A stretch of 64,000 bases of DNA from Marivita sp046592965 (GCF_046592965.1 NZ_JBISBV010000008.1:62001-126000); one strand, 5' to 3'; positions 8,420 to 18,087 are shown, counted from the first letter of the stretch. The notes: generated by a model not told the origin, from the sequence alone. A program made the numbers and translations.

Positions 8420-9649
8420 ATGCGCCGTGTCGTAATTACCGGACTGGGAATTGTCTCGTCCATCGGACAATCCGCCGAGGAAGTTGCCGGCAGCCTCAAG
8501 GCCGGACGTTCAGGCATTTCTGCAAACGCCGATATGGCCGAACATGGATTTCGCTCTCAGGTCGCAGGCGCGATCGACATCGATCTGGCCCAGCATGTCG
8601 ACAAGCGGACCTTGCGATTCATGGGCCCCGGTGCGGCCTATGCGCATATTGCGATGGGGCAGGCAATTGCAGATGCGGGATTGAGCGATGCAGAGGTCGT
8701 GCATCCGATGACCGGCCTGATCGCAGGCTCAGGCGGGCCGTCGACCAGCGCGATGCTGGCGGCCCATCAGACGGTCCTCCAGACCGGAGCAACCAAGCGG
8801 ATCGGGCCGTTCGCAGTGCCCAAGACCATGTCCTCGACGGTGAGCGCCAACCTCGCGACGGCCTATCAGATCAAGGGCATGAATTTCTCGATCACCAGCG
8901 CCTGTTCGACGTCGTTGCATTGCATCGGCATGGCGGCGCAGCAGATCGCGCTGGGCACGCAGGATGTCATGTTTGCCGGCGGCGGCGAAGAACTGGACTG
9001 GACGCTGTCCTGCCTGTTCGACGCGATGGGGGCGATGTCATCCAAGTTCAACGATACGCCAGAGCGGGCGAGCCGCGCGTTTGACGCGGATCGCGACGGG
9101 TTCGTGATCTCGGGTGGCGGCGCGATCGTGGTGCTTGAACCGCTGGAGCGCGCGCTTGCCCGTGGTGCGAAGATCTATGCCGAGGTTACAGGATTTGCGG
9201 CGACCTCCGATGGCGCGGACATGGTCGCTCCCTCGGGCGAAGGCGGTGAGCGCGCGATGCGTGGCGCGCTGAAAACGCTGCCCGAGGGCCGCGCGGTCAG
9301 CTATATCAACGCGCACGGCACCTCGACGCCAGTGGGCGATGTGGGGGAGATCGAAGCGGTACGCCGTGTGTTCGGTGACGGCAGCACACCCGCTGTGAGT
9401 TCGACCAAATCGATGACGGGGCACAGCCAAGGCGCGACTGGTGCGCAAGAGGCGATCTACTGTCTGTTGGCGCTGCGCGATGATTTCATCATCCCGTCGA
9501 TCAACGTGGAAACGCTGGACCCCGCATTGAAGCCGGCTGAAATTGCCACCGAACTGGTGGAGAATGCCGGGCTCGATACAGTGATGACCAACTCTTTCGG
9601 GTTCGGCGGGACCAACGGTTCAATGCTCATGTCAAAATATCTGGATTAA
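8420..9649 (+). CDS. fabB: 3-oxoacyl-ACP synthase I FabB
   Basis: Encodes 409 residues of a condensing enzyme with the thiolase fold. Cys162 lies in the active-site motif SACSTS; the two histidines appear in NAHGTSTPVGD and TGHSQGATGA. FabB elongates the cis-unsaturated acyl-ACP made by FabA, which explains the pairing. ATG 8420 is chosen because AAGGAG ends five bases before it; a GTG directly upstream sits too close to that site. The gap to fabA is 112 bases and holds no recognisable gene. One base separates its stop from the fabI start. Confidence 0.97.
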   Translation: MRRVVITGLGIVSSIGQSAEEVAGSLKAGRSGISANADMAEHGFRSQVAGAIDIDLAQHVDKRTLRFMGPGAAYAHIAMGQAIADAGLSDAEVVHPMTGLIAGSGGPSTSAMLAAHQTVLQTGATKRIGPFAVPKTMSSTVSANLATAYQIKGMNFSITSACSTSLHCIGMAAQQIALGTQDVMFAGGGEELDWTLSCLFDAMGAMSSKFNDTPERASRAFDADRDGFVISGGGAIVVLEPLERALARGAKIYAEVTGFAATSDGADMVAPSGEGGERAMRGALKTLPEGRAVSYINAHGTSTPVGDVGEIEAVRRVFGDGSTPAVSSTKSMTGHSQGATGAQEAIYCLLALRDDFIIPSINVETLDPALKPAEIATELVENAGLDTVMTNSFGFGGTNGSMLMSKYLD

Positions 9650-9650
9650 T

Positions 9651-10442
9651 ATGACCAAGCAATTGCAAGGCAAGCGGGGCCTCGTCATGGGGGTCGCAAA
9701 CGAACGGTCGATCGCGTGGGGGATCGCCCGCGCGATGGCCGAAGCGGGCGCGGAGCTGGCGTTTACCTACCAAGGCGAAGCGTTTGGCAAACGGTTGGAA
9801 CCATTAGCCAAAAGCGTCGGGTCGGACTTCATGGTCGATGTCGACGTGACCGACGACGCATCTCTGGATGCCGCGTTTGAAAAACTGGGCGCGCGCTGGC
9901 CGACGATAGATTTCGTCGTCCATGCGATCGCATTTTCCGATAAATCCGAATTGACCGGGCGGATCCTCAACACGAGCCGCGACAATTTCAAGACCTCGTT
10001 GGATATTTCCGCCTACAGCTTCATTGATGTCGCGCGGCGCGCACATCCCTTGATGGTTGAAAACGGGGGAACATTGTTGACGCTGACCTACATGGGATCA
10101 ACCCGTGTCACGCCGAATTACAATGTCATGGGCGTGGCCAAGGCTGCACTCGAAGCGGCTGTGCGCTATTTGGCGAATGACCTCGGGCCGGAAGGCATTC
10201 GCGTCAACGCGATCTCGCCCGGTCCAATGAAGACGCTGGCCGGTGCGGCAATCGGTGGGGCACGCAAGACGTACAAGCACACCGACGAGAACGCGCCGCT
10301 ACGCTCGAACGCAACGCTGGAGGCGGTGGGCGGCACGGCTGTCTACCTCGCTTCGGACGCCGGCGCCTGCACCACCGGAGAAATTATTCGCGTTGACGGC
10401 GGCTTTCACATTCTTGGCTTGCCGCAATACGAAAACCTCTGA
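9651..10442 (+). CDS. fabI: Enoyl-ACP reductase FabI
   Basis: Encodes 263 residues of an atypical short-chain dehydrogenase that reduces trans-2-enoyl-ACP with NADH, the last step of each fatty acid elongation cycle. The N-terminal nucleotide-binding motif reads GVANERSIAWGIA, and the catalytic pair is Tyr157-x6-Lys164 with a further Tyr147, the FabI spacing. It is the third gene of fabA-fabB-fabI, one base after fabB, and so almost certainly co-transcribed and translationally coupled. Confidence 0.96.
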   Translation: MTKQLQGKRGLVMGVANERSIAWGIARAMAEAGAELAFTYQGEAFGKRLEPLAKSVGSDFMVDVDVTDDASLDAAFEKLGARWPTIDFVVHAIAFSDKSELTGRILNTSRDNFKTSLDISAYSFIDVARRAHPLMVENGGTLLTLTYMGSTRVTPNYNVMGVAKAALEAAVRYLANDLGPEGIRVNAISPGPMKTLAGAAIGGARKTYKHTDENAPLRSNATLEAVGGTAVYLASDAGACTTGEIIRVDGGFHILGLPQYENL

Positions 10443-10584
10443 TCCGCATATCCGGTCAATCTGTACCAAAGGACTTTTCCCGGAGGAATTGCAGGTTACA
10501 TGGTGATCGGCGTTGATGGACACCGGAACTCTCGCTGATGGGGACGGTTCGTCTTTCAAGCTGTTTTCGCGAGAGAGAGGGACC

Positions 10585-11259
10585 ATGACCTACAGACTGA
10601 CGCTTCAGAGTATCGAACCGGTAACGCACGACACGCATCATCTCATTTTTGACAAACCTGCCGGATTTGAATTCACCCCCGGTCAGGCAACCGACCTCTC
10701 GCTTGACCGCGACGGCTGGCGCGACAAGAAACGCCCCTTCACCTTCGTCAACCTTCCCAGCGATTCAACGCTAGAATTTGTGATCAAGTCTTATCCGGAC
10801 CACGACGGCGTGACTGAACAGATCGGACAGTTGGGCATCACCGACCAGGTTCTGATCGAAGACCCTTGGGGCGCAATCGAGGATGAAGGGCCGGGCGTTT
10901 TCATCGCTGGTGGCGCAGGAGTGACCCCGTTCATCGCGATCCTCAAGCGCCGGTTGCAAACCCACGGCACTTTAGATGGGTGCCATCTGGTGTTTTCCAA
11001 CAAGACCGAGAAAGACATCATTCTGCGCGACGCGTTTACATCCATGCCCGGTTTGGTCTGTCACTTCATTGTCACAGACGATCCAGAGAGCGAATTTCAG
11101 CGCGACCGGATTGATAAGGAGTATCTGGAGGAGATCGCGAAACAGACGGACGGTCCGTTTTACGTTTGCGGTCCTGAACCCATGATCGACGACATCGTCA
11201 GCGCGCTGAAAGAGTTGAACGTGAGCGAAGAGCGCATTGTTCGCGAGGATCTGGGTTGA
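10585..11259 (+). CDS. FAD-binding ferredoxin/flavodoxin reductase-like oxidoreductase
   Basis: Encodes 224 residues, from ATG 10585 (MTYRLTLQ) with a purine-rich ribosome site in front. It has an FAD-binding barrel (about 1-98) with the flavin motif KRPFTF in place of the usual RxYS, and an NAD(P)-binding domain (about 105-224) with GGAGVTPF and a late CGPEPMIDD motif. There is no [2Fe-2S] domain, so it is a stand-alone reductase domain of the ferredoxin-NADP reductase superfamily. The electron acceptor is unknown. It lies 142 bases after fabI and could be read through from it or have its own promoter. Confidence 0.8.
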   Translation: MTYRLTLQSIEPVTHDTHHLIFDKPAGFEFTPGQATDLSLDRDGWRDKKRPFTFVNLPSDSTLEFVIKSYPDHDGVTEQIGQLGITDQVLIEDPWGAIEDEGPGVFIAGGAGVTPFIAILKRRLQTHGTLDGCHLVFSNKTEKDIILRDAFTSMPGLVCHFIVTDDPESEFQRDRIDKEYLEEIAKQTDGPFYVCGPEPMIDDIVSALKELNVSEERIVREDLG

Positions 11260-11311
11260 GGCCGTCGCAGCCCCGAAATCGCGTGATGTGTCGGTGATGG
11301 AGAGGTCGGTG

Positions 11312-11722
11312 TCAGGTATCTTCGGTCTGGACTGACACTGTGATGTCGCTGTTCAACGAATTGCTCACCGTGCAAATGGCCTTGGCCTGCTTGACGACCG
11401 CGTCAATCGAATTTTGATCCGCCACGGGCTTGCCGATAACCGTGATCTCAACACTGCCCAAGCGGCTGGGTTCGTCGCCTGCCTTGATCCCGGTCACGCT
11501 GACGGTGAACGGAAGAGGTGTCGCGCCGCGCTGTTCAGCGGACCAGCGCACTGATTTCAGGATACATGCGGCCAGCGACGCGAGAAGCAGATCGACAGGC
11601 GTGTGTGATGGCGGGTGATCCGTCGACTTTGAAACATCACGGTAGGCGTAGCGAATGGCCGAACTCCCGTCCGAGATGGCAAAGACCGGACCGAATGTTC
11701 TTGGTTTAGCACTGAGACCCAT
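11312..11722 (-). CDS. OsmC family protein
   Basis: Encodes 136 residues of the OsmC/Ohr fold. The helix around residues 40-60 carries the first conserved Cys (ASLAACILKSVRW), and the second Cys is in KAICTVSNS near the C-terminus. Members with both Cys residues reduce organic hydroperoxides through a thiol pair; others have unknown roles. It is read in the same direction as the upstream TRAP genes, 15 bases after the dctM stop, so it may belong to that operon. The exact substrate is not predictable. Confidence 0.8.
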   Translation of the reverse strand: MGLSAKPRTFGPVFAISDGSSAIRYAYRDVSKSTDHPPSHTPVDLLLASLAACILKSVRWSAEQRGATPLPFTVSVTGIKAGDEPSRLGSVEITVIGKPVADQNSIDAVVKQAKAICTVSNSLNSDITVSVQTEDT

Positions 11723-11737
11723 GGTTCGGCTCCTATG

Positions 11738-13030
11738 TCAGAAAAGAAGGTTCGGCAGAAAAAGCGCCAGAATCGGGAAAGCCGTCAACAGCGCGATCAT
11801 ACCCAGATGGATCATCCAGTAGGGAATCGTCGCGACCGCGACCCGACCCAGACTGACTTCGTTGTTGGTCAGCGATGTAAGGACAGACAAGTTCAGCCCG
11901 ACCGGTGGCGTCACCTGACCGATTTCAATGACGATGGTGATCACGACGCCGATCCAGATCGGATCGAATCCGAGTCCTGTCAGAAGCGGAAAGACGACCG
12001 GCAAGGTCATGATCATCAACGACAGACCGTCAAAGAAGCAGCCCATCACAAGGTAAATCAACACAACCAGCAACAGCACGCTATAGGTGCCAAGGCCGCT
12101 TTCGGCCACGCCTTCCAGAATTTGCTGCGGCAGCCCCAGGATGCTGACCGATTGCGCCAGAATGGTCGCACCGAGAACCAGAAAGCCGATGGAGGAAAAA
12201 AGCAGCACCGAATTGTAAATTGCCTGGATCAGTTTGGCCAAGGTGAGATCACCCCAGACCGACGAGACAACCACAGCCAGTACCACGCCAACACCTGCGG
12301 CCTCGGTCGGAGTTGCAAGCCCTGCCACTATTGTGCCGATCACAGCGGCGATCAGTGCCAGAAGAGGCCAGATCTGGCGGAATCCCAAAATGATCTGCCA
12401 CGTCGTGCTCGACTGCGCATCTCGTGGTGCGAGGGCTGGGTTGCGCATGCATCGCACCAGAATATAGGCCATGAACATCGCGCCCACCAAAATCCCCGGC
12501 ACGATCCCGGCCGCAAACAGCCGACCGATCGAGGTTTCCGTCAGCGCGCCGTAGATCAGGAATGACAGGCTGGGCGGGATCAAGAGACCAAGCGTACCGC
12601 CACCGGCGAGGCTTCCGACAACCGTGTCCTTGTCGTAGCCGCGCTTGGTCATTTCGGGATACGCGACCGAACCCACGGCGGCGGCGGTGGACAGGCTCGA
12701 TCCGCTGACCGCGCCGAACAGGGTGCACACCGCGATATTGGTATGGAGCAAACCGCCGGGAACGCGCCGAAACACCGGGGAAAATGCGGAATAGGCTTTT
12801 TCGCTGATACCGCTGCGCAGCAGGATTTCGCCCAGAAGAATGAACATGGGAACGGCGCTGAGCGTGAAGGAATTGAACACGCTCCAGATCGCGTCAATGG
12901 CAAGCGACGTGGCACCGTTCGAATAGAATTGCAAAATCACCAACCCGGTCAGGCCAAGCGCCGCGCCCAAGGCCATGCCGGTGCCGGCGCTGAAGACGAT
13001 ACCGCCGATCAGGGTTAACCAGAATGTCAT
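11738..13030 (-). CDS. TRAP transporter large permease, DctM type
   Basis: Encodes 430 residues with about twelve hydrophobic helices. It carries motifs usual for DctM, including the GALTETSIGRLFAAGIVPG segment, the GLATPTEAAGVGV segment in the middle and TPPVGLNL near the C-terminus. It is the transport subunit of a tripartite ATP-independent periplasmic transporter in the inner membrane. Its ATG overlaps the dctQ stop by four bases. The start at MTFWLTLIGG is preferred to longer in-frame options, which run through dctQ. Confidence 0.93.
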   Translation of the reverse strand: MTFWLTLIGGIVFSAGTGMALGAALGLTGLVILQFYSNGATSLAIDAIWSVFNSFTLSAVPMFILLGEILLRSGISEKAYSAFSPVFRRVPGGLLHTNIAVCTLFGAVSGSSLSTAAAVGSVAYPEMTKRGYDKDTVVGSLAGGGTLGLLIPPSLSFLIYGALTETSIGRLFAAGIVPGILVGAMFMAYILVRCMRNPALAPRDAQSSTTWQIILGFRQIWPLLALIAAVIGTIVAGLATPTEAAGVGVVLAVVVSSVWGDLTLAKLIQAIYNSVLLFSSIGFLVLGATILAQSVSILGLPQQILEGVAESGLGTYSVLLLVVLIYLVMGCFFDGLSLMIMTLPVVFPLLTGLGFDPIWIGVVITIVIEIGQVTPPVGLNLSVLTSLTNNEVSLGRVAVATIPYWMIHLGMIALLTAFPILALFLPNLLF

Positions 13031-13566
13031 GTGTCGGTGGTCTCGAAAGGGGTGGTTTCCAGGTTCTCGGGCTTTGCCATGTCGATGATACCGACAACGC
13101 GGGCCAGCAGGATCGTTCCGGTGATGCCGAGCGACACCGGCATCAGGATCATCCAGGGCCATAGCAGGATGCGCGTCGTTTCGGTTTTCAAACCGCGCCG
13201 GAATGCGAATTCGAACCAAGGGATCGTTTCAAGGATGAGCCAGCCGAAAAAACCGATACCTGCCAACAGCGCGATATAGCTCATACCCGTATGCGCGCCA
13301 CCCTTCAGGCGGTCCGCGATCAGCGACACACGCACATGGTTTTGCTTCAAGGTAACCATCGGCAGGCCCAGAAAGAGCGACACGCTCAGCATCAACCCGA
13401 CAACTTCTTCGGTGATGTGCAGCGGCGCATTGGCGAACTTTCGCATCAGGACGCTCGTCACGATGATGCCCACGATCGCCGTCATTCCGAAAGCCGCCAA
13501 AGCGGCACACGCCAGGGCCAGCCGTTCCAGCCCCAGCGCGATAAAGGTTTTGAGCGGTTTCGCCAT
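13027..13566 (-). CDS. TRAP transporter small permease, DctQ type
   Basis: Encodes 179 residues with four transmembrane helices, the DctQ pattern, including ITEEVVGLMLSVSLFLGLP in helix 2 and the LKQNHVRVSL loop. The small permease forms the membrane complex with DctM and gives the docking surface for the binding protein. It sits nine bases after the dctP stop and overlaps dctM by four bases, so dctP-dctQ-dctM are one transcription unit. Confidence 0.92.
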   Translation of the reverse strand: MAKPLKTFIALGLERLALACAALAAFGMTAIVGIIVTSVLMRKFANAPLHITEEVVGLMLSVSLFLGLPMVTLKQNHVRVSLIADRLKGGAHTGMSYIALLAGIGFFGWLILETIPWFEFAFRRGLKTETTRILLWPWMILMPVSLGITGTILLARVVGIIDMAKPENLETTPFETTDT

Positions 13567-13575
13567 CAGCGGCTT

Positions 13576-14586
13576 TTAGCGGCCAAGCGCGTCAAGCACA
13601 CGCTGGCGATAGGCCGGAGCGTTGCCGCCAGCTTCGTCAGCCAATTTTGCCCAGGTTTCTGTCATCGAAGAGACAACCAGCGCACGATCTTCGTCCGAGA
13701 AATCCTCGATCCACTCGACGCCGCCTTCGGCCAGTGTCTTGCGGGCCTCCATCTCGCGTTCGAGATCCTTTTCATACTGGTTGGTGCGCTCCCAAAGGTC
13801 GTCCGCCGCCTCTGTGATTGCGGTTTTGAGGGACTCGTCGGTGCTTTCCCAAAGATCGGTTGAAACGCCGATGACATATGGCCCGGACGCCATCGGATAG
13901 AGGTAGGAGGCGTATTTCGCGACTTCCTGAAGCGACACGGTTCCGGCGTAGAGTGCCGGATACAGCGCGCAATCAACCACGCCGGTTTTCATCGCCACAT
14001 ACATGTCTTCCTGCGGGATGATCTGGGCGGCCACACCAAGATTGGTAAAGGTCTCGACCTGATCACGCGCCCAGACACGCAACTTCTTGGACTTCAACTC
14101 TTCAAGCGTGCGAACCGGTTCATTCCGGCAGAACACGGACACCGACAGCATCGGAATGGCGACATAGCCAATTGACGAGACACCCCAGTCGGTGAATTCT
14201 TCCTGATAGATCTCGCGCACCGTGGGGATCACTTTCTCGAATTCCTCGATCGAGCCGATGGTTCCCTGCACCACAACCGAGCTGAGTGCCGGCGCGTCGC
14301 GACCAAGGTAGTTCGCCCACATGAGGCTCATCTCGACAGCGCCCTTCGGGAGAAAGCGCAACGTGTCGGTGTTGGGCAAGCCAAGCGAGCCGCCGCTGTA
14401 AATCTTGAGCGTGAAGTCATCGCCCGTCGCCGCGTTCACATCCTCGACAAACTGCTCCATCTGCGCAGTTTCAGGACGGGTTTCGGGCAGAAAATTATTG
14501 AAGCGCCATTCTTCGGCGGTTGCGGTCGAGACTGCCATGCCTAGCGTGGCCAGCCCCAGTGTCGCGCTGGTGAGGATCTTTTTCAT
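13576..14586 (-). CDS. TRAP transporter substrate-binding protein, DctP type
   Basis: Encodes 336 residues from ATG 14586 (MKKILTSATL) with an AAGGAG ribosome site eight bases upstream. A Sec signal peptide ends near ATAEEW. The body has the DctP fold, with a conserved-type segment KLRVWARDQVETFTNLG and AMKTGVVDCA. The ligand is unknown: the usual carboxylate-binding Arg in the strand after KLR seems to be present, suggesting an organic acid. The gene upstream on the same strand is a PLP enzyme related to cysteine desulfhydrase, hinting at a sulfur-containing or amino-acid-related substrate, which is inference. Confidence 0.9.
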   Translation of the reverse strand: MKKILTSATLGLATLGMAVSTATAEEWRFNNFLPETRPETAQMEQFVEDVNAATGDDFTLKIYSGGSLGLPNTDTLRFLPKGAVEMSLMWANYLGRDAPALSSVVVQGTIGSIEEFEKVIPTVREIYQEEFTDWGVSSIGYVAIPMLSVSVFCRNEPVRTLEELKSKKLRVWARDQVETFTNLGVAAQIIPQEDMYVAMKTGVVDCALYPALYAGTVSLQEVAKYASYLYPMASGPYVIGVSTDLWESTDESLKTAITEAADDLWERTNQYEKDLEREMEARKTLAEGGVEWIEDFSDEDRALVVSSMTETWAKLADEAGGNAPAYRQRVLDALGR

Positions 14587-14694
14587 GCCGAGTGCTCCTT
14601 GCTGTCGATGAAAGCGTTGATCAGGTTTGTAAGTGGCTGCTGCGCGTCTTGCCAGTGTCGCATTGATTTCATGTTGTGTCACTGAACCCTGCCG

Positions 14695-15846
14695 TCATGT
14701 CGCAAGCTCCTCCCAGATTCCGTCTTTCAGAAACGCGCTGATTTGGTCGCGATAGGGGAGGGGGTGAATATTCTGTGCGGCGCGCCAATCCGGGTCGTAG
14801 TAGCTGTTTGCATAGCGGTTTCCATCGTCACAAATCACCGAAACGATAGACCCCGATTGATCTTGAGCCTGCATTTGCGCAGCGATCCAGCACAAGCCGT
14901 AGAAATTGGTGCCGGTGGAGGCGCCGACACGGCGGAACAGGTGATCCGACAGCGCCATCATTGCGCCGACGCTGGCATTGTCGGGAACCTGGATCATGTG
15001 GTCGATCACGCAAGGCAGAAATGACGGTTCGACGCGCGGGCGGCCGATGCCCTCAATGGCAGACCCCTTTTTACCGGTCAGGGCGCAGTCGTCACTCAGG
15101 TAATTGTCGTAAAAAACCGAATTCTCCGGATCGACCACGCACAGCCTGCTGTCATATCCCCGGTATCGAATAAAGCGCCCGATGGTGGCAGATGTGCCTC
15201 CGGTCCCAGCGCTCATCACGATCCAGCGGGGGACCGGGTGCGGCTCTTCTGCCATCTGAGTGAAAATGCTCTCGGCAATGTTGTTGTTGCTGCGCCAGTC
15301 GGTTGCGCGTTCCGCATAGGTAAACTGGTCAAGATAATACCCGCCTGTGTCGTCAGCGATCTGGCGCGCCGCGTCGTAGACCTGCGAGGCGTGATCCACC
15401 AGATGACAGCGCCCACCAAACCGCTCGACCGCGTCAATCTTGCTGGCTGATGTCGTCGCTGTCATGACGGCGACGAAATCCAGCCCCAGTTGTCGGGCAA
15501 AATAGGCCTCGGACACAGCGGTCGAGCCGGAGGACGCTTCGACCAAGGTGGTGCGTGGGCCGATATGGCCGTTGCACAGGCCATAGAGAATTAACGACCG
15601 CGCCAAGCGGTGTTTCAGACTGCCGGTCGGATGGGTGCTTTCATCCTTGAGGTAGATGTCGATCCCCTTGAGTGCAGGCAGTGAAAGGCGGATCAGATGC
15701 GTATCCGCCGAGCGATGCGCATCGCGGTTCAGCAGCGCGATGGCGTCGCGCACCCAGCGTCGGGCGGAATCATCGCCTGGATCAATACCTGCATAGCCGA
15801 AACACCGACCCGTCGACGCGCTTTTTTCAGCCTTGCGAATGTTCAT
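14695..15846 (-). CDS. PLP-dependent cysteine desulfhydrase/cysteine synthase-like enzyme (Cds1 type)
   Basis: Encodes 383 residues from ATG 15846, four bases behind a GGGGGG ribosome site; a longer start 11 codons upstream is possible. It is a fold-type II PLP enzyme: KDESTHPTGSLKHR carries the Schiff-base lysine, EASSGSTAVSEA holds the substrate loop and SAGTGGTSATIGRF the phosphate-binding loop. The ERATDWRSNNNIAESIF segment and the long N-terminus resemble the Cds1 branch (L-cysteine desulfhydrase of mycobacteria) rather than CysK. It would release sulfide, pyruvate and ammonia from cysteine or act on a related beta-substituted amino acid. It stands 108 bases upstream of a TRAP transporter in the same direction. 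Confidence 0.8.
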   Translation of the reverse strand: MNIRKAEKSASTGRCFGYAGIDPGDDSARRWVRDAIALLNRDAHRSADTHLIRLSLPALKGIDIYLKDESTHPTGSLKHRLARSLILYGLCNGHIGPRTTLVEASSGSTAVSEAYFARQLGLDFVAVMTATTSASKIDAVERFGGRCHLVDHASQVYDAARQIADDTGGYYLDQFTYAERATDWRSNNNIAESIFTQMAEEPHPVPRWIVMSAGTGGTSATIGRFIRYRGYDSRLCVVDPENSVFYDNYLSDDCALTGKKGSAIEGIGRPRVEPSFLPCVIDHMIQVPDNASVGAMMALSDHLFRRVGASTGTNFYGLCWIAAQMQAQDQSGSIVSVICDDGNRYANSYYDPDWRAAQNIHPLPYRDQISAFLKDGIWEELAT

Positions 15847-15947
15847 GATCCCCCCGTCTTTGCAGTTGTGTTGCATCATAAACTCCCCGCTTGCAATCTG
15901 AAGTTCATTGCGGTGAGCGGGAGGTATTGACGGGTTTTCCTGTAGGA

Positions 15948-16526
15948 TCAGGCAGTTGCCGTGTCATCCCACCGATTTGCCTGCGGTTCCGAAACGCCGA
16001 GAAGATCAATGGCGCGGGCGGCGATCTGGGTGACGATCTCGGCAACGCTTTGCGGATTGAGGTAAAATGCCGGCACCGGTGGCAAGACGATTGCGCCCAT
16101 TTCGGTGGCGGCTGTCATGTTGCGAAGATGGGCGAGCGTCAGCGGAGCCTCGCGCGCCAGCAGGACAAGCCGGCGCCGTTCCTTGAGTTGCACCCCGGCC
16201 GAGCGCGTCAGCAAATTGTCGTCCAGCCCGTGCGCGATCGCAGCCAGTGTGCGCATGGAGCAGGGCGCGACAATCATCCCGGCGACCGGAACAGACCCTG
16301 ACGCGATACTGGCACCGATATTGGTGTTGTCATGGCACCGCGTCGCCAGAGACCGAAGTTCGTCATAAGCGGTCGCACCACATTCCTCCGCCAGGGTCCG
16401 TTCGGCCGCCGCACTGGTCACGAGGTCGATCTCTGCACCCAGCTTTGCCAGCTGCTGCGCGACTGACAGGCCAAGCGCGGCTCCGGACGCTCCGGCGATT
16501 CCCAGGATGACGCGCGGCGCGGTCAT
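15948..16526 (-). CDS. ubiX: Flavin prenyltransferase UbiX
   Basis: Encodes 192 residues from ATG 16526 (MTAPRVILGIAGASGA). This is the UbiX/Pad1 flavoprotein fold with the N-terminal GxxGASGA phosphate loop, a PCSMRTLAAIAHG segment and a C-terminal LPPVPAFYLNPQSV. The enzyme attaches dimethylallyl phosphate to FMN to make prenylated FMN, the cofactor of UbiD decarboxylases. Its start overlaps the ubiD stop by four bases, so the cofactor maker and its client are coupled. Confidence 0.94.
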   Translation of the reverse strand: MTAPRVILGIAGASGAALGLSVAQQLAKLGAEIDLVTSAAAERTLAEECGATAYDELRSLATRCHDNTNIGASIASGSVPVAGMIVAPCSMRTLAAIAHGLDDNLLTRSAGVQLKERRRLVLLAREAPLTLAHLRNMTAATEMGAIVLPPVPAFYLNPQSVAEIVTQIAARAIDLLGVSEPQANRWDDTATA

Positions 16527-18031
16527 GGCGCGGTCTCCGGCATCAGACGGGACAGAAGGTCGGCTGCGAATGCGGCATCCTCTGGCGCGGTTTGCATCAC
16601 CTCGCCCCATTGACGACTGGTTTCGCTTTCGATCTTCACGGTGGCATCAATGCCCATCTTGCCCGCCAGTCCGGCTTGCGGTGAGGCGAAATCCAGATAG
16701 TCCATTGGCGTATTCTCGATCATCATCACATCGCGCGCCGGGTCCATGCGCGTGGCCAGAGCCCAGGCAATATCATCCCAGTTCGCCGGATCCAGATCGT
16801 CATCCACCACGACGATGATCTTGGTATAGCTGAACTGCGGCAGCATTCCCCAAAGCGCCATCATCACGCGGCGCGCCTGACCGGGATAGCGCTTGTCGAT
16901 GCTGACGACCGCCATGCGATAGGAACAGGCGGCGGGCGGCAGCCACAGATCACGGATCTCCGGAATTTGCGCGCGAATGGTTGGCAGGGCCAAACGGTTG
17001 AAAACCTCGCCGATGATGGCAGGCTCGTCAGGCGGACGTCCTGTAAACGTAGAGAGATAGATCGGCGATTTGCGGTGAGTGATGGCTGTCACATGCATGA
17101 CCGGAAAGGGTTCGGCCGGGTTATAATAGCCGGTATGGTCCCCGAATGGTCCCTCCGGGGCGGTTTCACTGGGCGACACCCAACCCTCCAGCACGATCTC
17201 GGCCTGAGCAGGAACCATTAAGGGAACTGTCCTGGCCGCGACAAGTCGCGGGCGCGCCCCGTTCAGCGCACCGGCGAAGGTCAGCTCCGACACGGTTTCC
17301 GGTAGTGGCAGGGCCGAGGACAGCAATGTCGCGGGATCCGCGCCAAGCACGATCGCAACTGGCGTCGCCTCGCCATTCCTCGCCCAACTGCGGTGATGCG
17401 CGGCGCCGCCGCGATGGGGCAGCCAGCGCATGATGAGCGTTTCGCGCGATAGCACCTGCGCGCGATAGACGCCGGCATTGTAAGCCCCGATATTGGCAGC
17501 GTCCGATCCGTAGGGACGCGTGATCACCACCGGCCAGGTGATGAGCGGTCCGGCATCGCCCGGCCAGTGCGTCTGAACCGGAATGCGAGACAGATCGACA
17601 TCGGTTCCCTGAAGGACCGTCTCGTGTAGTGGCGCGGAATCGGTAAATTTCGGGCGTGTTGCCAGCGCGGCCTTCAGCATCGGCCAGCGTGACAGCACAT
17701 CGCGCAGTCCGTCAGGCGGTGCGGGCGTGCGCAGCGCTGCAAGAAACGCGCCCAGGGCATCAAGCTTGTCCAGCGTGATTCCGAGGCCGGCGGCGACCCT
17801 CTCGGATGTGCCGAACAGGTTGACCACAACGGGCATTTCCGAAACGGACCCATCCGGCAGCACCGGCGTGTCAAACCGCAGAACCGGGCCGCCGCGTTCC
17901 AGAACCGCACGATGAACGGCGGTCATCTGATGTCGGATCGACACCGGATCGGCAATGGCGCGCAATCGGTCGGTGTCGCCGCACCAATCCAGAAAGCTGC
18001 GCAAGGTGGGATAGGACGGCAGGTCTCGCAC
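16523..18031 (-). CDS. ubiD: 3-octaprenyl-4-hydroxybenzoate decarboxylase UbiD
   Basis: Encodes 502 residues, close to the 497 of E. coli UbiD. Residues near 285-305 include SETAPEGPFGDHTGYY, which holds the conserved acid residues of the prenyl-FMN/Mn site, and KRYPGQARRVMMALWG and VDDDLDPANWDDIAWA are family motifs. It decarboxylates polyprenyl-4-hydroxybenzoate in ubiquinone synthesis. It is divergent from ubiT with an FNR-like box in the 137-base gap. A non-ubiquinone UbiD role is possible in principle, but the neighbours argue for ubiquinone. Confidence 0.92.
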   Translation of the reverse strand: MRDLPSYPTLRSFLDWCGDTDRLRAIADPVSIRHQMTAVHRAVLERGGPVLRFDTPVLPDGSVSEMPVVVNLFGTSERVAAGLGITLDKLDALGAFLAALRTPAPPDGLRDVLSRWPMLKAALATRPKFTDSAPLHETVLQGTDVDLSRIPVQTHWPGDAGPLITWPVVITRPYGSDAANIGAYNAGVYRAQVLSRETLIMRWLPHRGGAAHHRSWARNGEATPVAIVLGADPATLLSSALPLPETVSELTFAGALNGARPRLVAARTVPLMVPAQAEIVLEGWVSPSETAPEGPFGDHTGYYNPAEPFPVMHVTAITHRKSPIYLSTFTGRPPDEPAIIGEVFNRLALPTIRAQIPEIRDLWLPPAACSYRMAVVSIDKRYPGQARRVMMALWGMLPQFSYTKIIVVVDDDLDPANWDDIAWALATRMDPARDVMMIENTPMDYLDFASPQAGLAGKMGIDATVKIESETSRQWGEVMQTAPEDAAFAADLLSRLMPETAP

Positions 18032-18087
18032 GGTATTTCCTGTCAGGCGGGATATCCCGCGAGTAGCAGCAATAAACCGCAGGCAAC

